Source: Synechocystis sp. PCC 7338 (GTDB lineage: Bacteria > Cyanobacteriota > Cyanobacteriia > Cyanobacteriales > Microcystaceae). Taken from it: 64,000 bases of DNA. The translations under genes were made by a program, and so were the position numbers. Position 1 is the first letter of the stretch; every line of letters begins with the position of its first letter. Positions 63,241 through 64,000 of this stretch are shown one piece after another. The notes under the pieces are model-generated. The model saw only the letters and a program-made list of their open reading frames with translations, did no database searches and had not been told where the DNA came from. The stretch lies in assembly GCF_018282115.1 (NCBI RefSeq), contig NZ_CP054306.1, forward strand, positions 310,001 through 374,000, read 5' to 3'.

Positions 63241-64000
63241 ATGGGCGTAATGGGTGTAAATTTTTTGGCAGGGGATATTGGTGGCACTAAAACAATTCTG
63301 GCTCTGGTGACGGTGAAGGATGACAGCCCTGGATTAGGTCAGCCCGTGACCCTGTTTGAACAGACCTACAGCAGTCCAGCTTTTGCCGATCTGGTGCCCA
63401 TGGTGCAACAATTCCGCCAAGAAGCGGCTTTTGTGTTGGATAACCGAATCTCCGTTGCCAAAGCTTGTTTTGCCATTGCCGGCCCCGTGGTCGATAACAC
63501 CTGTCGCCTCACCAATTTAGATTGGCACCTCAGCGGCGATCGCCTGGCCCAGGAATTGGCCATTGCCCAGGTTGACCTCATCAATGACTTTGCCGCTGTG
63601 GGCTACGGCATTTTAGGGTTAGGGTCAGAAGATTTGACCATACTCCAGTCCGCCCCCGTGGATCCGTCAGGGGCGATCGCCATATTGGGAGCAGGCACCG
63701 GCTTGGGACAATGCTACGTCATTCCCCAGGGTCAAGGACGTTATCGAGTTTTTGCCTCCGAAGGAGCCCATGGTGACTTTGCCCCCCGATCGTCATTGGA
63801 GTGGCAGTTATTGGAATACCTCAAAAAGCAATACTCCCTAGCGCGGGTTTCCATTGAACGGGTGGTATCCGGCCTAGGCATCGCCATGATTTACGAATTT
63901 TTGCGGCACCAATACCCAGAGCAGGAATCAGCTCAATTCAGCAAGCTCTACCAAACCTGGCACCAGGAAAAGGATCAAGAAGAAAAAACCGTTGATTTAG
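63241..64000 (+). CDS. glk: Glucokinase, N-terminal part (runs off the window)
   Basis: 253 codons before the window ends. ATG at 63241. Phosphate-binding motif LAGDIGGTKTILAL, catalytic LINDFAAVGYG (the Asp of the NDF motif), and AILGAGTGLGQCYVI, all hallmarks of bacterial ROK-independent glucokinases (Glk). It phosphorylates glucose to glucose-6-phosphate and feeds glycolysis and the oxidative pentose pathway. It matches PCC 6803 Sll0593. The C-terminus lies outside the window. Confidence 0.93.
   Translation, partial: MGVMGVNFLAGDIGGTKTILALVTVKDDSPGLGQPVTLFEQTYSSPAFADLVPMVQQFRQEAAFVLDNRISVAKACFAIAGPVVDNTCRLTNLDWHLSGDRLAQELAIAQVDLINDFAAVGYGILGLGSEDLTILQSAPVDPSGAIAILGAGTGLGQCYVIPQGQGRYRVFASEGAHGDFAPRSSLEWQLLEYLKKQYSLARVSIERVVSGLGIAMIYEFLRHQYPEQESAQFSKLYQTWHQEKDQEEKTVDL

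Overview
The window reads as chromosome of a Synechocystis-type cyanobacterium. Evidence: a complete phycocyanin operon (cpcB-cpcA-cpcC2-cpcC1-cpcD), a split-intein DnaE C-half, a high-light-inducible protein, a fibrillin, a CruA-type lycopene cyclase, a bilin-binding GAF histidine kinase that matches Slr1393, and the HIP1 octamer GCGATCGC scattered through most genes. Many genes match Synechocystis sp. PCC 6803 proteins I know. The intein half differs from the PCC 6803 sequence at about six positions as I remember it, so this looks like a close relative rather than PCC 6803 itself. All identifications are from reading the sequence and from memory, with no database search.

Layout. 0-6 kb: end of a CRP-family regulator, a palindromic repeat, a DUF58 protein, and a tightly coupled Mrp-type cation/proton antiporter operon (C-D-E-F-G-DUF4040-B, minus strand) with only one large NuoL/NdhD-like subunit. 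6-14 kb: membrane protein, Tat-exported metallo-beta-lactamase relative without its metal motif, fused double ABC ATPase, fibrillin, FHA-linked class A penicillin-binding protein. 14-24 kb: membrane protein, DnaE-C split intein, M23 peptidase, Atx1-like copper chaperone, NAD-dependent epimerase, aspartoacylase-like gene, intact spkA-type kinase, small stress-type proteins. 24.5-28.9 kb: phycocyanin operon with a long leader, intercistronic hairpins and a clear terminator. 28.9-43 kb: serS, DUF1995, Trp-rich protein, polysaccharide export protein, an AT-rich Dna2-like nuclease-helicase, a membrane-anchored coiled-coil/BRCT protein, a candidate 30-residue membrane microprotein, a thioredoxin-fold ferredoxin, DUF1350, then a SpoIID/hydrolase/cofG group.

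43.05-46.84 kb is an accessory island. It is bounded by a roughly 40-bp imperfect direct repeat of the cofG/glycosyltransferase junction. It carries a VOC protein, a small protein with a possible PD-(D/E)XK motif, a decayed ISY100 (IS630/Tc1) copy, and an IS701-family element whose edge was the apparent ISY100 target. 46.8-64 kb: glycosyltransferase, TetR regulator, small membrane protein, divergent PAP2 protein, the three-GAF kinase divergent from an hli gene, DUF3352, a DUF6930-like protein, a Tat-exported orthocaspase lacking the catalytic dyad, CruA, an ABC exporter, and the start of glucokinase.

How it fits together: the core is photosynthetic light harvesting and photoprotection (cpc operon, hli, fibrillin, CruA, red/green-sensor kinase) mixed with envelope biogenesis (PBP, M23, polysaccharide export) and ion homeostasis (Mrp). 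The less expected items are the Dna2-like nuclease-helicase, the BRCT coiled-coil protein, the two exported pseudoenzymes, the Hli with Lys at the chlorophyll-ligand position, the candidate microprotein and the duplicated-junction island.
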